Below are positions 26,462-36,379 of a stretch of 64,000 nt of DNA, one piece after another. Location: contig NZ_FPKW01000010.1 in the NCBI RefSeq assembly GCF_900114875.1, positions 1-64,000 of the forward strand. Reading direction: 5' to 3'. A program made the translations under genes and the position numbers. Under the pieces are notes generated by a model, which was given only the letters and a program-made list of their open reading frames with translations, had not been told where the DNA came from and made no database searches. Each line of letters begins with the position of its first letter. Positions within the stretch are counted from its first letter, which is position 1. Source of the stretch: Chryseobacterium limigenitum (GTDB lineage: Bacteria; Bacteroidota; Bacteroidia; Flavobacteriales; Weeksellaceae).

Positions 26462-28108
26462 TCATTTTCTAAGAAATTCTAAAATATCAGGATTTAATTC
26501 TTCAGGATTTTCAAAAGGGATAAAATGCGTTCCGTTTTTATAGATTTTAAACTCAGAATTAGGAATCTGTTTCGCTATAAATTCGGTATGTTGCTTTTTG
26601 ATCACATCATTTTCTCCCGCAATCACAAAAACAGGATTTTGAATTTTATTTAAAGAATTTTTAGTAATATTCGGTTCTTTCAGCATAATTTTCAGCAAGC
26701 GTATTTCATTGAACTTCGCAGGATTATTTTCCGCCTGCAGAACCTGAAGCTGAGTTTTCATATTATTTAAAAGTCGAGAATCTACACCTTCAGGAAATAC
26801 GTTAGCCCCTATCGTTACAAGTTTTTTTACATGATCGGGATATTTCAGGGCAAATTCAAGACCTGTATTTCCGCCATCGCTCCATCCGACGATATTTACT
26901 TTTTTTAAGCCCAATTCATCAATCAAAGACTCTACATCATCTGCGAAAATTTTATAGGTAAAATCGGTTTTTGATGTATCTGTACTTTTTCCCTGACCTC
27001 TCGTATCTACCGCAATTACTTTATAATATTTAGAAAGCTCAGGAATCTGCTGATAAAATTCTTGAATACTTCCACTGTTCCCGTGAAGCAAAATCAAAGG
27101 CTCGCCTTCACCATATATTTCATAATACAGATCTGCATTTTTTAGCTTTAAAACCTTTCCTGCAGAAGAATTTTTACCGTAAATAGAATTTTCTTTTTCC
27201 ATATTATATTTGCTTAAATCAGGAATAAGGTCTGTAAGGTTTTCATCAGAAACAACCGTTTCGTCTTTTACATTCTTTCCTTTTTTATCAACTTTAACAT
27301 CAATATTTATTGCAGGAGCCGCCAACGTTATCTTTTCCCAATCTCCGTAGAATTTTCTTAAAAAACCTGTCCGAAATAATGCTGCACTGATATTTATCTT
27401 ACCCTCAAATTCCTTTAAAAACTGAATTCCAATGAAAAATTTTCCCTGAACCCAAATATTATAATGATTAACATCTAACGAAAAAACTCCGTCTTTTATC
27501 ATATCTTCAGTTAATTGCACCGTAATTTCTTCCTCTAAAATATTTTTATTCGGAAAACCATTTTTCTCGCTGTAAATACTGTAACGCATTACAACCGGCT
27601 TATCCGATTTATAACTTGCAATATTTAAGTTGATATTTTTAATCTTGGATCTTTTGCTGGCATTAAATTCCAAGGCAGTTTCTCCCAAGAAATCTTCTTT
27701 TCGAAATTGTGGATTTACCGAGTACATCACATGTTTCGTCTTGGTATTCACACCCCAGTTTTTATCAACTACCTTTTTAGGCGCAATTTTTACTTCCTGA
27801 ATACTTCTAACTTTCTCATTTAGAAAAATTTTCTGATAATTTTGTTTAGAAAAATTTTGAACAGATTCTGAATAATTTTCATAACCAGGAACTTCAATTC
27901 TTACTTTATGAGCTGTATCACTTCCGGAAAGATCGATTGAAAAATTTCCTTTTTCATCTGAAATAGCACCTATTTTTTCTTTTTCAACACCTATCTTTAC
28001 ATAAGGAATCGGTTTATGGTCTTCTTTTGAAAAAACGGTTCCCGAAACAATCTGCGCGTTGATGCAAAAAGTAAAAAATATAAGAAATAAAATATTGAGT
28101 TTTTTCAT
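26462..28108 (-). CDS. Carboxypeptidase-regulatory-like domain fused to alpha/beta hydrolase
   Basis: 548 aa from the ATG at 28108 (six more N-terminal codons from a TTG are unlikely). A signal peptide (MKKLNILFLIFFTFCINA) leads into a CarboxypepD_reg-like beta-sandwich (IVSGTVFSKEDHKPIPYVKIGV, in parts IVSGTVFSKEDHKPIPY). Residues 90-310 form a middle beta-rich region of unknown type. From about 320 there is an alpha/beta hydrolase with LHGNSGS (oxyanion), VDTRGQGKST, nucleophile elbow GWSDGG (Ser about 410), Asp about 501 in GENDV and His about 528 in GTHF. The triad is complete, so an exported esterase/hydrolase is likely; substrate unknown. Confidence 0.8.
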   Translation of the reverse strand: MKKLNILFLIFFTFCINAQIVSGTVFSKEDHKPIPYVKIGVEKEKIGAISDEKGNFSIDLSGSDTAHKVRIEVPGYENYSESVQNFSKQNYQKIFLNEKVRSIQEVKIAPKKVVDKNWGVNTKTKHVMYSVNPQFRKEDFLGETALEFNASKRSKIKNINLNIASYKSDKPVVMRYSIYSEKNGFPNKNILEEEITVQLTEDMIKDGVFSLDVNHYNIWVQGKFFIGIQFLKEFEGKINISAALFRTGFLRKFYGDWEKITLAAPAINIDVKVDKKGKNVKDETVVSDENLTDLIPDLSKYNMEKENSIYGKNSSAGKVLKLKNADLYYEIYGEGEPLILLHGNSGSIQEFYQQIPELSKYYKVIAVDTRGQGKSTDTSKTDFTYKIFADDVESLIDELGLKKVNIVGWSDGGNTGLEFALKYPDHVKKLVTIGANVFPEGVDSRLLNNMKTQLQVLQAENNPAKFNEIRLLKIMLKEPNITKNSLNKIQNPVFVIAGENDVIKKQHTEFIAKQIPNSEFKIYKNGTHFIPFENPEELNPDILEFLRK

Positions 28109-28271
28109 GGTAAAAGTTTGATGCAAAAATGTCCATTTTTTTCATCAAAAGTTCCCAACAGCTTATTAAATTTAAAATCAATTTAGTTAAAGTTATTCTA
28201 AAAAATCACTCCCACGGATTACAAAAATTTGCCAGATGACTGAGTTACAAATTAATTAATTCCGATAAAAA

Positions 28272-29402
28272 TTATTTAAAAGGTCTCCTCTGAATCCATT
28301 CAGATTTAGGATTAAGTGATGAAAATATTTTTCCCATGAACCGATTTAGTAGAATATTATTATGTTTTATTAAACCAAAAATTTCAATAGGTTCTGCGCC
28401 AATGGTTGATTTTATTTCCAAGGCTGTTCTTCCGAAAATGATTCTTTTAAACTTGTTATTAATTGAAAATTCCACTATGTCTAAAAGCATATTAAGATAC
28501 AATTGATTTTCCTTTTGAAGCTCTTTATCATAGCCTAAAAAATAGGTATCAATATCTTTGTCATTCAGAATTAAAGTATAAAATCCAATCAATTTTTGAT
28601 CTAAAAAATATCCAAATATTTTAAAATTTTGATTTAAATTTTCTTTCATACTTTTAAAATGATTTTCAGCAAGAAAAAAAGTATTGAAAGGAGCATTTTC
28701 GGCTACATTTTGATAGAGAATAGTCATTTCTTTTTGATGCTTCTTTATATCATCAAAATTCATTTCGCACTTTTCAATTCCCTCAAATTTCTTTCTGGCA
28801 GAGCGGGCTCTTGTTCTGTATTTTTTAGAAAAATCATTTAAATAATCTTCAAAAACAGTCCAGTTTTCTTTTAATTTCAACATCATATTCGGCTGAACTG
28901 AAAATCTGAAATAAGACTGGTGACTTTTACCCTGAAAATAGTTCACAAAATTAGACTGATAATCTTTATAAATGATCAAAGATGTTTTTCTGATTTCTTT
29001 TTGCATCTTTTGAACCGCCTTATCCAAAAGCAGAATAACTTGTTCTAAAGTGATCTGAGATGAATCAAAATAAAATCCATTTTGACCTGTCAACATATTG
29101 TTTCCCAACACCATAACATCTTTACTGAATTTTCTCCCAAAGAAATTTCTGATGTTGCACCAAACTTCATTCTTCTGAAAAGTTGCATGATTTTGAAAAT
29201 TTAAATACTGAAATAAAGCACCGCCAATCAGCTCATTATCTTTAAAAAATCCAACATAAAAACATTCCATATTATCCGGTCTGGAAGATTCTAATACTTG
29301 AAAATACTCTTTGGAAAGCATGATATTCTGATTTCCGATCACAGCATTCCACTGTAAGGGTAAATCCGAAACGCGATTGTATATTTTTAGATTATATGAC
29401 AT
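28272..29402 (-). CDS. GNAT/FemAB-like N-acyltransferase
   Basis: 376 aa from ATG at 29402; an in-frame GTG four codons upstream falls inside the -7 box TACATTTG (29421-29414). No signal peptide. The protein has two halves as in double-GNAT (BioF2/FemAB-like) enzymes: N-terminal CFYVGFFKDNELIGGALFQY and C-terminal FKIFGYFLDQKLIGFYTLILNDKDIDTYFLGYD (in parts: FLDQKLIGFYTLIL), with a conserved Tyr/Phe-rich acyl-CoA or aminoacyl-tRNA groove. A basic segment KYRTRARSARKKFEG lies near residue 200. Substrate unknown; cell-surface amide formation is a reasonable guess. Single gene. Confidence 0.7.
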   Translation of the reverse strand: MSYNLKIYNRVSDLPLQWNAVIGNQNIMLSKEYFQVLESSRPDNMECFYVGFFKDNELIGGALFQYLNFQNHATFQKNEVWCNIRNFFGRKFSKDVMVLGNNMLTGQNGFYFDSSQITLEQVILLLDKAVQKMQKEIRKTSLIIYKDYQSNFVNYFQGKSHQSYFRFSVQPNMMLKLKENWTVFEDYLNDFSKKYRTRARSARKKFEGIEKCEMNFDDIKKHQKEMTILYQNVAENAPFNTFFLAENHFKSMKENLNQNFKIFGYFLDQKLIGFYTLILNDKDIDTYFLGYDKELQKENQLYLNMLLDIVEFSINNKFKRIIFGRTALEIKSTIGAEPIEIFGLIKHNNILLNRFMGKIFSSLNPKSEWIQRRPFK

Positions 29403-29447
29403 AAAAAAGGCCACAAATGTAGCCTTATAATTTTGACCGTTAGAATT

Positions 29448-29966
29448 TTATTTTTGTGTAACCCAATTAAAACCTTCCGGAGAATACCAACCGCAGACAA
29501 TTCCACCCATAATTGTGATCGTTATCGTCCAATATGCAGTATTAATGAAGGTGTATTTCCAAGATTTCCTTTCAAACATCGCATTAATTGCGGTAAGAGG
29601 AAACACAAAGAAAACTCCCGCCATAAAACAATGCAAAGCACCGTGGCCAAAAGAACGATACGCAGTTCCATAGTCTTTCATAAAGGCAAAAAATGAAGGT
29701 TTTGCGTTCGTTTCGTCTCCACCAACCATTCCTAAAGCTCCAAATTGATGTATTGTAATCATTTGTAGGAAAAAAGCAATCAAAAAAGATAGAATAAATG
29801 CGAAAACAAAGACAAATCCCATGTTTGATCCTTTCATTTTCTCTTCTGTTAATCCTACTTCCTGCATCCAAACAGTTCCGAAAATTTTTGGATGATACCA
29901 GATAAATCCCATAACAAGGGGTACTAATGCGGCTACCGCAATAGCCAAAAAGTTAATTTGCATCAT
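29448..29966 (-). CDS. DUF1761 family membrane protein
   Basis: 172 aa starting at the first of two adjacent ATGs (29966 or 29963); the upstream extension of 26 codons has no Met-like support. The DUF1761 pattern is visible: a first membrane helix with VMGFIWYHPKIFGTVWMQEVGL, then helices near 50-75, 100-125 and 135-160, the last with TIMGGIVCGWYSPEG. Four membrane segments in total. Function of the family is unknown. Confidence 0.85.
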   Translation of the reverse strand: MMQINFLAIAVAALVPLVMGFIWYHPKIFGTVWMQEVGLTEEKMKGSNMGFVFVFAFILSFLIAFFLQMITIHQFGALGMVGGDETNAKPSFFAFMKDYGTAYRSFGHGALHCFMAGVFFVFPLTAINAMFERKSWKYTFINTAYWTITITIMGGIVCGWYSPEGFNWVTQK

Positions 29967-30192
29967 AGTTTTGTATTTTAATTTGTATATCAAATCTACA
30001 TTAAAAAACAATATAAAATACACTTTAGATAAATTATAATTCATTTTAACTAAAAATTAAAACCAAAATAGAGCAAACTCAATTAAAAAGCCAATAGCAA
30101 TCTACATTTTTATACTAATTATAAAAAATGATATCTGTTTTAAAAGATATTTATATAATAATATTAATAAGTTTTAAGTGTTTACATTTTCG

Positions 30193-30200
30193 TATTTTTG
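30193..30200 (+). promoter_or_regulatory. -7 box of the ABC-F gene
   Basis: TATTTTTG, 39 nt upstream of the ATG at 30240. The -33 position reads TTT rather than TTG. Confidence 0.4.
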
Positions 30201-30239
30201 CCGCTCAATTGAATTCCTAAATCAAACCATTAAATTCCA

Positions 30240-32132
30240 ATGAATTACGTTTCTGTCGAAAACCTTACCAAATCTTATGGCATCAAAGTTTTGTTCGAAA
30301 ATATCTCTTTCCATGTAAATGAAGGAGACAAAATTGCCATTGTTGCCAAAAATGGGAGCGGAAAATCTACCCTTCTGAAAATTTTAATGGGAAAAGAAAT
30401 TGCAGACAGCGGAACTGTAGTTATTAATAAAGATATTCAGGTTGTTTTGTTTGATCAGGAAATCGAGTTTGATTCTGACTTAACGATCGACGAGTTCATG
30501 ATGACTCTTGATTCTGCACCGATTCAGGCATTGAAAAATTATCATAAATCACTACTTTCAACAGATTATGATTTCATTGAAAAAGCTTTAGCCGAAATGG
30601 AAATTCATAAAGCCTGGGATCTGGAAAATGACATGAAACAAATTCTGTCTCAACTGAAAATCACAGATTTGGAAGCCAAAATGGGTACGCTTTCCGGAGG
30701 GCAAATAAAACGTGTTGCGTTGGCAAAATTATTAACCGAAACCAGAGCGGAACACCGCCACACTCTTCTTATCATGGATGAGCCTACCAACCACCTTGAT
30801 GTGGAAATGGTAGAATGGCTGGAAAGTTATTTAAGTAAAGCTAAAATCACTTTAATACTGGTAACCCACGACAGATATTTCCTAGATGCTGTTTGTGGAA
30901 TTATCTGGGAAATGGAAGATAAAAATCTATATTTCCACAACGGTTCTTATGCGACGTATCTTGAAAACAAAATGATTCGTGAGGATAATATGAATTCTAC
31001 TATCGACAAGGCCAACAATCTTTACAGAAAAGAATTGGAGTGGATGAGAAGACAACCTAAAGCACGAACTACAAAATCGAAATCCAGACAAGATGACTTT
31101 TACGAAACTGAAAAAATAGCTAAAACCGATACCAGAAAAGAATCTCTTGAGCTTGATTTCGAAATGAAAAGGCTCGGAAATAAAATTCTGGAACTTAGAG
31201 ACATTTCTAAAAGTTATGGAGATAAATTATTATTAAAAGATTTCAGTTATCAGTTTCAAAGAGGCGAGAAAGTAGGAATTGTAGGAAAAAATGGTGCGGG
31301 AAAATCTACATTATTAAATATTATCCAAGGGCTTGAACCAAAAGATTCCGGAGAAATTGAAACCGGAGAAACCATCAAATTCGGTTACTTTTCGCAAAAA
31401 GGACTTAAATATAAAGAAGACGAAAGAGTTATTGATTTCATCAAAGAAATTTCTGAAAATTTTCCTTTAGCCAACGGAAGAACAATTTCTGCATCGCAGT
31501 TTTTGAGATTATTTTTATTTGATGACCAAACTCAATATTCGCCTATTTCAAAACTTTCCGGAGGTGAAAAAAGACGACTGCATTTGATGTATATTTTATA
31601 TCAAAATCCAAACTTTTTGATATTTGATGAACCTACGAATGATCTTGATCTTCCAACTTTGACGGTATTAGAAAATTTCCTATTAAACTTTCAAGGAAGT
31701 TTGATTATTGTTTCTCACGACAGATATTTTATGGACAGAATTGTTGACCATATTTTAGCGTTTGAAGGGGAAGGAAAAATCAGGGATTTTATCGGAAATT
31801 TCTCGGAATACAGAGAGAATTTAAAACTAGAAGAAAAAAATCCGAAAGTTGTTGTTGAGAAAAAAGCTGAAGCTCCTGTTTCGGCTCCTGTTCCAGTTTC
31901 AACACCACAGCCGCAGGCTCCAAAAAGAAAACTTTCTTTTAAAGAACAAAGAGAATTGGAAACTATTGATAAGGAAATCCCTCAATTGGAAGAACAACGC
32001 GCAAAGATTCTTGAGCAACTGAATAATGAAACTGAATACGAGAAAATTGCTAAACTGTCTGCTGAGTTAGAAGCAATTTCCGAGAAATTAGAAAACCATG
32101 AAATGAGATGGCTGGAGCTTCAGGAGATTTAA
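30240..32132 (+). CDS. ABC-F family ATPase
   Basis: 630 aa, two ABC domains and no membrane segments, as in ABC-F ribosome-associated factors. First domain: Walker A AKNGSGKST near residue 40, signature LSGGQIKRVAL near 155, Walker B LLIMDEPTNHLD near 180. Second domain: Walker A GKNGAGKST near 355, signature LSGGEKRRLHL near 445, Walker B LIFDEPTNDLD near 465. A Pro/Ala/Val-rich linker (residues about 545-565) leads to a charged C-terminal coiled coil (570-630), the arrangement of the Uup-like branch. Expected role is clearing stalled or damaged ribosome states; antibiotic resistance is less likely but not excluded. Confidence 0.9.
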   Translation: MNYVSVENLTKSYGIKVLFENISFHVNEGDKIAIVAKNGSGKSTLLKILMGKEIADSGTVVINKDIQVVLFDQEIEFDSDLTIDEFMMTLDSAPIQALKNYHKSLLSTDYDFIEKALAEMEIHKAWDLENDMKQILSQLKITDLEAKMGTLSGGQIKRVALAKLLTETRAEHRHTLLIMDEPTNHLDVEMVEWLESYLSKAKITLILVTHDRYFLDAVCGIIWEMEDKNLYFHNGSYATYLENKMIREDNMNSTIDKANNLYRKELEWMRRQPKARTTKSKSRQDDFYETEKIAKTDTRKESLELDFEMKRLGNKILELRDISKSYGDKLLLKDFSYQFQRGEKVGIVGKNGAGKSTLLNIIQGLEPKDSGEIETGETIKFGYFSQKGLKYKEDERVIDFIKEISENFPLANGRTISASQFLRLFLFDDQTQYSPISKLSGGEKRRLHLMYILYQNPNFLIFDEPTNDLDLPTLTVLENFLLNFQGSLIIVSHDRYFMDRIVDHILAFEGEGKIRDFIGNFSEYRENLKLEEKNPKVVVEKKAEAPVSAPVPVSTPQPQAPKRKLSFKEQRELETIDKEIPQLEEQRAKILEQLNNETEYEKIAKLSAELEAISEKLENHEMRWLELQEI

Positions 32133-32168
32133 TTGAGTTATAAGTTTTGAGTTATAAATTATAAGTTA

Positions 32169-32268
32169 AGATGCTTCGACTTCGCTCGGCATGACATCGC
32201 TAAAAATTTACTGCTAAAATTAGACAGTTAGTATTAGAAATGTCATGCCGAGCGAAGTCGAAGCATCT
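32169..32268. repeat. REP-like element with perfect 28-bp inverted repeats
   Basis: The 28 bp at 32169-32196 recur as an exact inverted copy at 32241-32268, with 44 bp of AT-rich DNA between. The outward arms contain the GC-richer core CTTCGACTTCGCTCGGCATG. This type of palindromic unit is, to my knowledge, scattered between genes in Bacteroidetes genomes. It lies between the convergent ABC-F and oxidoreductase genes. Confidence 0.85.
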
Positions 32269-32295
32269 CTTTTTATATAAAATTCAACTTATTCT

Positions 32296-33354
32296 TTAAA
32301 TCAAATTTATAATCTTCCCAGCATTAGAGCTTTCCCAAGCGGCATCAATAATCTTCATATTCTGAATGATCTCTCCTGCCGGCGATGGTAAATAGTATCC
32401 AAACACAATATGTTCGTAGATATTTTGGTAATAATTCATGTAATTTCCGGATTCACTTGAGGTAAGAATTCTTTCTGTTTCTGAATTTTCATTTAAAACA
32501 TTTAAAATTCCGTCCGCTTCTTTTAAAGGAATTGTCCAGTCTTTACCGTAAACAGGAATTGATCCTGCAACCAATTCATTCTCCTGATTGTCTGTCCTTT
32601 CCTGTAAAAAAGTTCCTTTTTCACCATGAATTACATAAGCGTAATGCGCTTCTTTACTGAAAACAGAAGATTTTAATCTTACTCTTAAGTCATTCTTATA
32701 ATAAAGAAGGATCTCGAAATAATCATTCGCAAACTCTTCTCCTTTCATAGAAAATACATCAGCAAAAAGTTTTTCGGGAAAACCAAAATACTGTACCGCC
32801 TGATCTACCAAATGCGAGCCTAAGTCATGAAGTGAGCCAGAACCCGTTTGCTCAGGATTTTCTTTATGCGCTTTTCCGCTCGCTGTTGTACGGAAACGGT
32901 CAAAACGAATTTCAGCTTCTTTGATTTCACCTAATTTCCCTTCACTCATTATTTTTTGAACCTGAAGAAAATCACGGTCAAATCTTCTGTTTTGATAGAC
33001 ACTTAAAAATAAACCTTTCTCTTCTGCTAATCTTACCAATTCTTCAGCTTCAGCAACATTTACGGTGAAAGGTTTTTCAACAATTACATTTTTCCCTGCT
33101 TCAAGAGCCATTTTAACATATTCAAAATGAGTCTGAACCGGAGTATTGACTACCACTAATTCAATATCAGCATGAGCCAACATTTCTTCTACCGATTTAT
33201 AGATTGTCGCGTCCGGATATTTTTCTTTTGACTCTTCTTTACTTCTTTCTACAACAGCCGACATAAAAAATCCCGGATGTTCTTTTAAAAAAGGAGCGTG
33301 AAAAATTTTTCCGCTCATCCCAAAAGCACAAAGACCAACCTTTACCAATTGCAT
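32296..33354 (-). CDS. Gfo/Idh/MocA family oxidoreductase
   Basis: 352 aa from ATG at 33354; the frame upstream (13 codons) lies in AT-rich spacer. N-terminal Rossmann fold for NAD(P): KVGLCAFGMSGKIFHAPFL, then VVNTPVQTHFEYVKMAL and the conserved EKP in NVIVEKPFTVNVAEAEEL. The C-terminal domain has the family's GSGSLHDLGSHLVDQAVQYFG active-site helix (given in parts: LHDLGSHLVDQAVQ). It oxidises or reduces a sugar or related polyol; the substrate is not predictable. Single gene. Confidence 0.92.
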   Translation of the reverse strand: MQLVKVGLCAFGMSGKIFHAPFLKEHPGFFMSAVVERSKEESKEKYPDATIYKSVEEMLAHADIELVVVNTPVQTHFEYVKMALEAGKNVIVEKPFTVNVAEAEELVRLAEEKGLFLSVYQNRRFDRDFLQVQKIMSEGKLGEIKEAEIRFDRFRTTASGKAHKENPEQTGSGSLHDLGSHLVDQAVQYFGFPEKLFADVFSMKGEEFANDYFEILLYYKNDLRVRLKSSVFSKEAHYAYVIHGEKGTFLQERTDNQENELVAGSIPVYGKDWTIPLKEADGILNVLNENSETERILTSSESGNYMNYYQNIYEHIVFGYYLPSPAGEIIQNMKIIDAAWESSNAGKIINLI

Positions 33355-33501
33355 AATTTTATTTTTAACAAATATATTCATAAAAAATTTCACAATGAAT
33401 AGTCTGCGCTATTAATAGAAATAATCCATTTATCTATAAAAAATATGACAAAAATCACAATAATTATTTTGAATTAGTCTAAATAACAATGACTGAATAC
33501 T

Positions 33502-33509
33502 TACATTTG
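33502..33509 (+). promoter_or_regulatory. -7 box of the TonB receptor gene
   Basis: TACATTTG, 34 nt upstream of the ATG at 33544. No convincing iron-regulator operator could be identified around it. Confidence 0.4.
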
Positions 33510-33543
33510 CACCTTATTTAAAACCCCTCTAAATAAAGTGAAC

Positions 33544-35769
33544 ATGAAAAGACAAATTACCACCTTAGGCTTTATAGTGCTAGCAACCGCCGCTACTGCA
33601 CAAATGAGGTTTACACCTGAAAATGATACGATTAGAATCCAGACTATAGAAGACGTAAATCTTCATAAAACAGGAAACCCTAATAAAGCAAGACCATTAT
33701 CTACCAAGTCTAATCTTACGGTAATGGAAACACCGCAACCAATTTCAATTGTTACTCATGAAATTATTGAACAACAGCAGGCAAAACAATTGAGTGAGGT
33801 CCTTCAAAATGTAAATGGTGTTTATCTTACTTCTGCAAGAGGTGGTTCGCAAGACAGTTTCGGAGGACGTGGTTTTATTTTCGGAAACGATAATATTTTC
33901 AAAAACGGATCAAGAATTAACAGTGGAGTTTTTCCTGAAGTAAGTGGCTTAGAAAGAGTTGAAGTTTTAAAAGGAGCCAACGCAATGCTTTACGGAAATG
34001 CGGCTGCCGGAGGTATTATTAATATGATTACTAAAAAGCCTAGGTTCAATTTCGGAGGAAGTGTTGGATTGAATGGCGGAAGCTGGAATTCTTACAAACC
34101 TACGGTTGACATTTACGGGCCACTATCCAAAAACATTGCCTTCAGGGTAAATGGAGCTTATGAATATGCAGAGAGTTTCAGAGATGTGGTGCAGTCTACA
34201 AAATATTATTTTAATCCTTCATTTTTATTCAATATCAGTCCAAAATCACAATTGATAGTTGAGGCTGATTATCTTAAAAATGATTTGACACCGGATTTCG
34301 GGGTTGGATCAATAGAAAATAGGGATAAAAGCTATTCTTTGAATACCGGTGTAGGAAGGAATGTCTTTTTTGGAACAGATTGGCAGTATCAAAATGTTGA
34401 ACAAGTTTCAACGAATGTTACTTTCAATCATCAGTTTAATGAAAAGTGGTCTTTAAACACCACTGCTGCTTATTCTAATTACACCAAAGATTATTTTTCT
34501 ACAGAAAGAGTACAGTGGGCTTTTGACAAAGTGCAGACTAATCGTATTTCATGGTCAAGACCTTTTGGAAAAACTTACAACGAACAAAACTATACTTCTG
34601 CACAGGTGAATTTGAATGGTGAATTTAATACCGGAAAAATTAATCATAAAGTATTATTTGGTACAGATGCAGATTATAACCAAGCAGATTCTTATGCTTA
34701 TAATGTAACTGCCCCAACGAATGTATTATTCTTGGACGATCCTACGACATGGGGAAATGTAGCAATGCCAAGTAGCAGTAAAAACACTAAGACCAGAGTA
34801 AATACCCGAAGAATAGGTGTTTACGCTCAGGATTTCATCAGCTTAACCAAAGAGTTTAAGATAATTGCAGGCTTACGTTGGTCGTATATTCAAAATATGC
34901 CTTCTATAAAAGAAACTGAAGCTACTAACAGTAAACCTTATGACAAGAGTTTCGTTACCAATTCTTCCACTTCAGACCAAGCCTTTTCACCAAAAGCAGG
35001 TTTAGTTTATACACCAAATGAAAATCTTTCTGTTTTTGCAACATATACTAATTCTTTTATAGCGAATACCGGACAGACAATATTTAATGAAGCTTTGAAG
35101 CCAACAACTGTTGATCAATATGAAATTGGAGTTAAGAAAAACATCTGGAACAATGCAGTTGCCATTAATTTATCTTTATATCAAATAATTAATCAAAATT
35201 CTTATCAAACTGCCTTATTTAAAGCAGATGGAACGCCAAATATTGACACCAACTTTAAAGAATTTGTAGGTAAAATGCGTAGCCGAGGTGTAGAATTGGA
35301 TATCACAGGTAATCCAATGCCAAACCTTTCCATTATTGGAGGTATTTCTTATAATAATTCAGTGTATTTAGATACACCAGAAAAAGTGGGTTATGTAGAA
35401 AATCAAAGATTAGTGAGAACCCCAGCTACGACAGCAAATGCCTCTGTATTTTACACCTTTACTAAAGGAATTAAAGGCTTGAAAGTAGGCGTTAGTGCTT
35501 ATTATATAGGTGATAGATTGGCAGGATGGAACGATACAAAAACGGGAAGCAGTACAAGTTTAGAAGCAAGAAATGGAGTAAGCAGAACTTTTGAATTAAA
35601 AGATTACACAACAGTTGCTTTATCTGTAGGTTACGAATGGAGCAAATTCTCAATCCAGGGAAAAGTGGGTAATTTATTTGATGTTGTAAATTCCAATGTT
35701 CACGAAAACTACTCCGTAAACCCTATTACCCCTAGAAATTACTATTTCACATTAACATATAAACTGTAA
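33544..35769 (+). CDS. TonB-dependent siderophore receptor
   Basis: 741 aa from the ATG at 33544 (a GTG two codons upstream is less likely). Signal peptide to about residue 20. The plug domain spans about 45-190: ETPQPISIVTHEIIEQQQ, VNGVYLTSARGGSQDSFGGRGF (in parts), VEVLKGANAMLYGNAAAGGIINMITKKP, the hallmark of FhuE/FpvA-like siderophore receptors. A 22-strand barrel follows and ends with YYFTLTYKL, a typical outer-membrane C-terminus. It should import a ferric siderophore using TonB energy. The next gene encodes a PepSY-type membrane protein, commonly paired with such receptors. Confidence 0.93.
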   Translation: MKRQITTLGFIVLATAATAQMRFTPENDTIRIQTIEDVNLHKTGNPNKARPLSTKSNLTVMETPQPISIVTHEIIEQQQAKQLSEVLQNVNGVYLTSARGGSQDSFGGRGFIFGNDNIFKNGSRINSGVFPEVSGLERVEVLKGANAMLYGNAAAGGIINMITKKPRFNFGGSVGLNGGSWNSYKPTVDIYGPLSKNIAFRVNGAYEYAESFRDVVQSTKYYFNPSFLFNISPKSQLIVEADYLKNDLTPDFGVGSIENRDKSYSLNTGVGRNVFFGTDWQYQNVEQVSTNVTFNHQFNEKWSLNTTAAYSNYTKDYFSTERVQWAFDKVQTNRISWSRPFGKTYNEQNYTSAQVNLNGEFNTGKINHKVLFGTDADYNQADSYAYNVTAPTNVLFLDDPTTWGNVAMPSSSKNTKTRVNTRRIGVYAQDFISLTKEFKIIAGLRWSYIQNMPSIKETEATNSKPYDKSFVTNSSTSDQAFSPKAGLVYTPNENLSVFATYTNSFIANTGQTIFNEALKPTTVDQYEIGVKKNIWNNAVAINLSLYQIINQNSYQTALFKADGTPNIDTNFKEFVGKMRSRGVELDITGNPMPNLSIIGGISYNNSVYLDTPEKVGYVENQRLVRTPATTANASVFYTFTKGIKGLKVGVSAYYIGDRLAGWNDTKTGSSTSLEARNGVSRTFELKDYTTVALSVGYEWSKFSIQGKVGNLFDVVNSNVHENYSVNPITPRNYYFTLTYKL

Positions 35770-35799
35770 TAATTTAATATTATTAATAATTTCATCATT

Positions 35800-35836
35800 C
35801 AAAGTGGAAGTTGCATTTTAGCAGTTTCCACTTTTG
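35800..35836 (+). terminator. Hairpin between the receptor and the PepSY gene
   Basis: Stem AAAGTGGAA / TTCCACTTT (35801-35809 and 35826-35834). The T-run is weak, so it may only attenuate transcription into the PepSY gene. Confidence 0.5.
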
Positions 35837-35863
35837 AAATTTAATAAAAAAAGATATTGAGAC

Positions 35864-36379
35864 ATGGATAAGATTAAGAACACAAGAAGTTTTATGAGAA
35901 TCACCCACCGTTATCTGGGATATTTCCTTGCAGGAATTATGGCCGTTTATGCCGTAAGTGGTGTTTTATTGGTTTACAGAGATACAGACTTTCTGAAAAA
36001 AGAAAAAAAGTATGAAAAAATAATTGCTAAAAATCTGAATGAAAAAGAATTAGGCAAGGAATTAAAAATGAAAAACTTCGAAGTAGAAAAAACTGAAGGC
36101 GATATTTTAAAATTCAAACAGGGAACTTATAACTCTGTTACAGGTGAGGCAAAATACTCTAAAAAAGAGCTTCCTTTTGTTTTAGATAAGATGACAAAAC
36201 TTCATAAATCCCAATCTAAAGACAAACTATCACCATTAAATACTTTTTTTGGCATAGCATTGTTTTTCTTCGTTATATCAAGCTTCTGGATGTTTAATCC
36301 AAAGACAAAAGCATTCAAAAGAGGAATTATTTTCACTGTTGCAGGGCTTGTAATCTCTATAATTCTCTTATTTATATAA
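35864..36379 (+). CDS. PepSY-associated membrane protein
   Basis: 171 aa. The N-terminal helix RITHRYLGYFLAGIMAVYAVSGVLLVYRD (in parts: RITHRYLGYF, VYAVSGVLLVYRD) is the PepSY-associated transmembrane signature with a His that may bind heme. A periplasmic PepSY-like segment follows (residues about 45-110) with a second possible heme-ligand His in MTKLHKS. Two further helices close the protein (125-145 and 150-170). Larger relatives are ferric-siderophore reductases; this short form fits a partner for the preceding receptor, about 95 bp upstream. Confidence 0.8.
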   Translation: MDKIKNTRSFMRITHRYLGYFLAGIMAVYAVSGVLLVYRDTDFLKKEKKYEKIIAKNLNEKELGKELKMKNFEVEKTEGDILKFKQGTYNSVTGEAKYSKKELPFVLDKMTKLHKSQSKDKLSPLNTFFGIALFFFVISSFWMFNPKTKAFKRGIIFTVAGLVISIILLFI

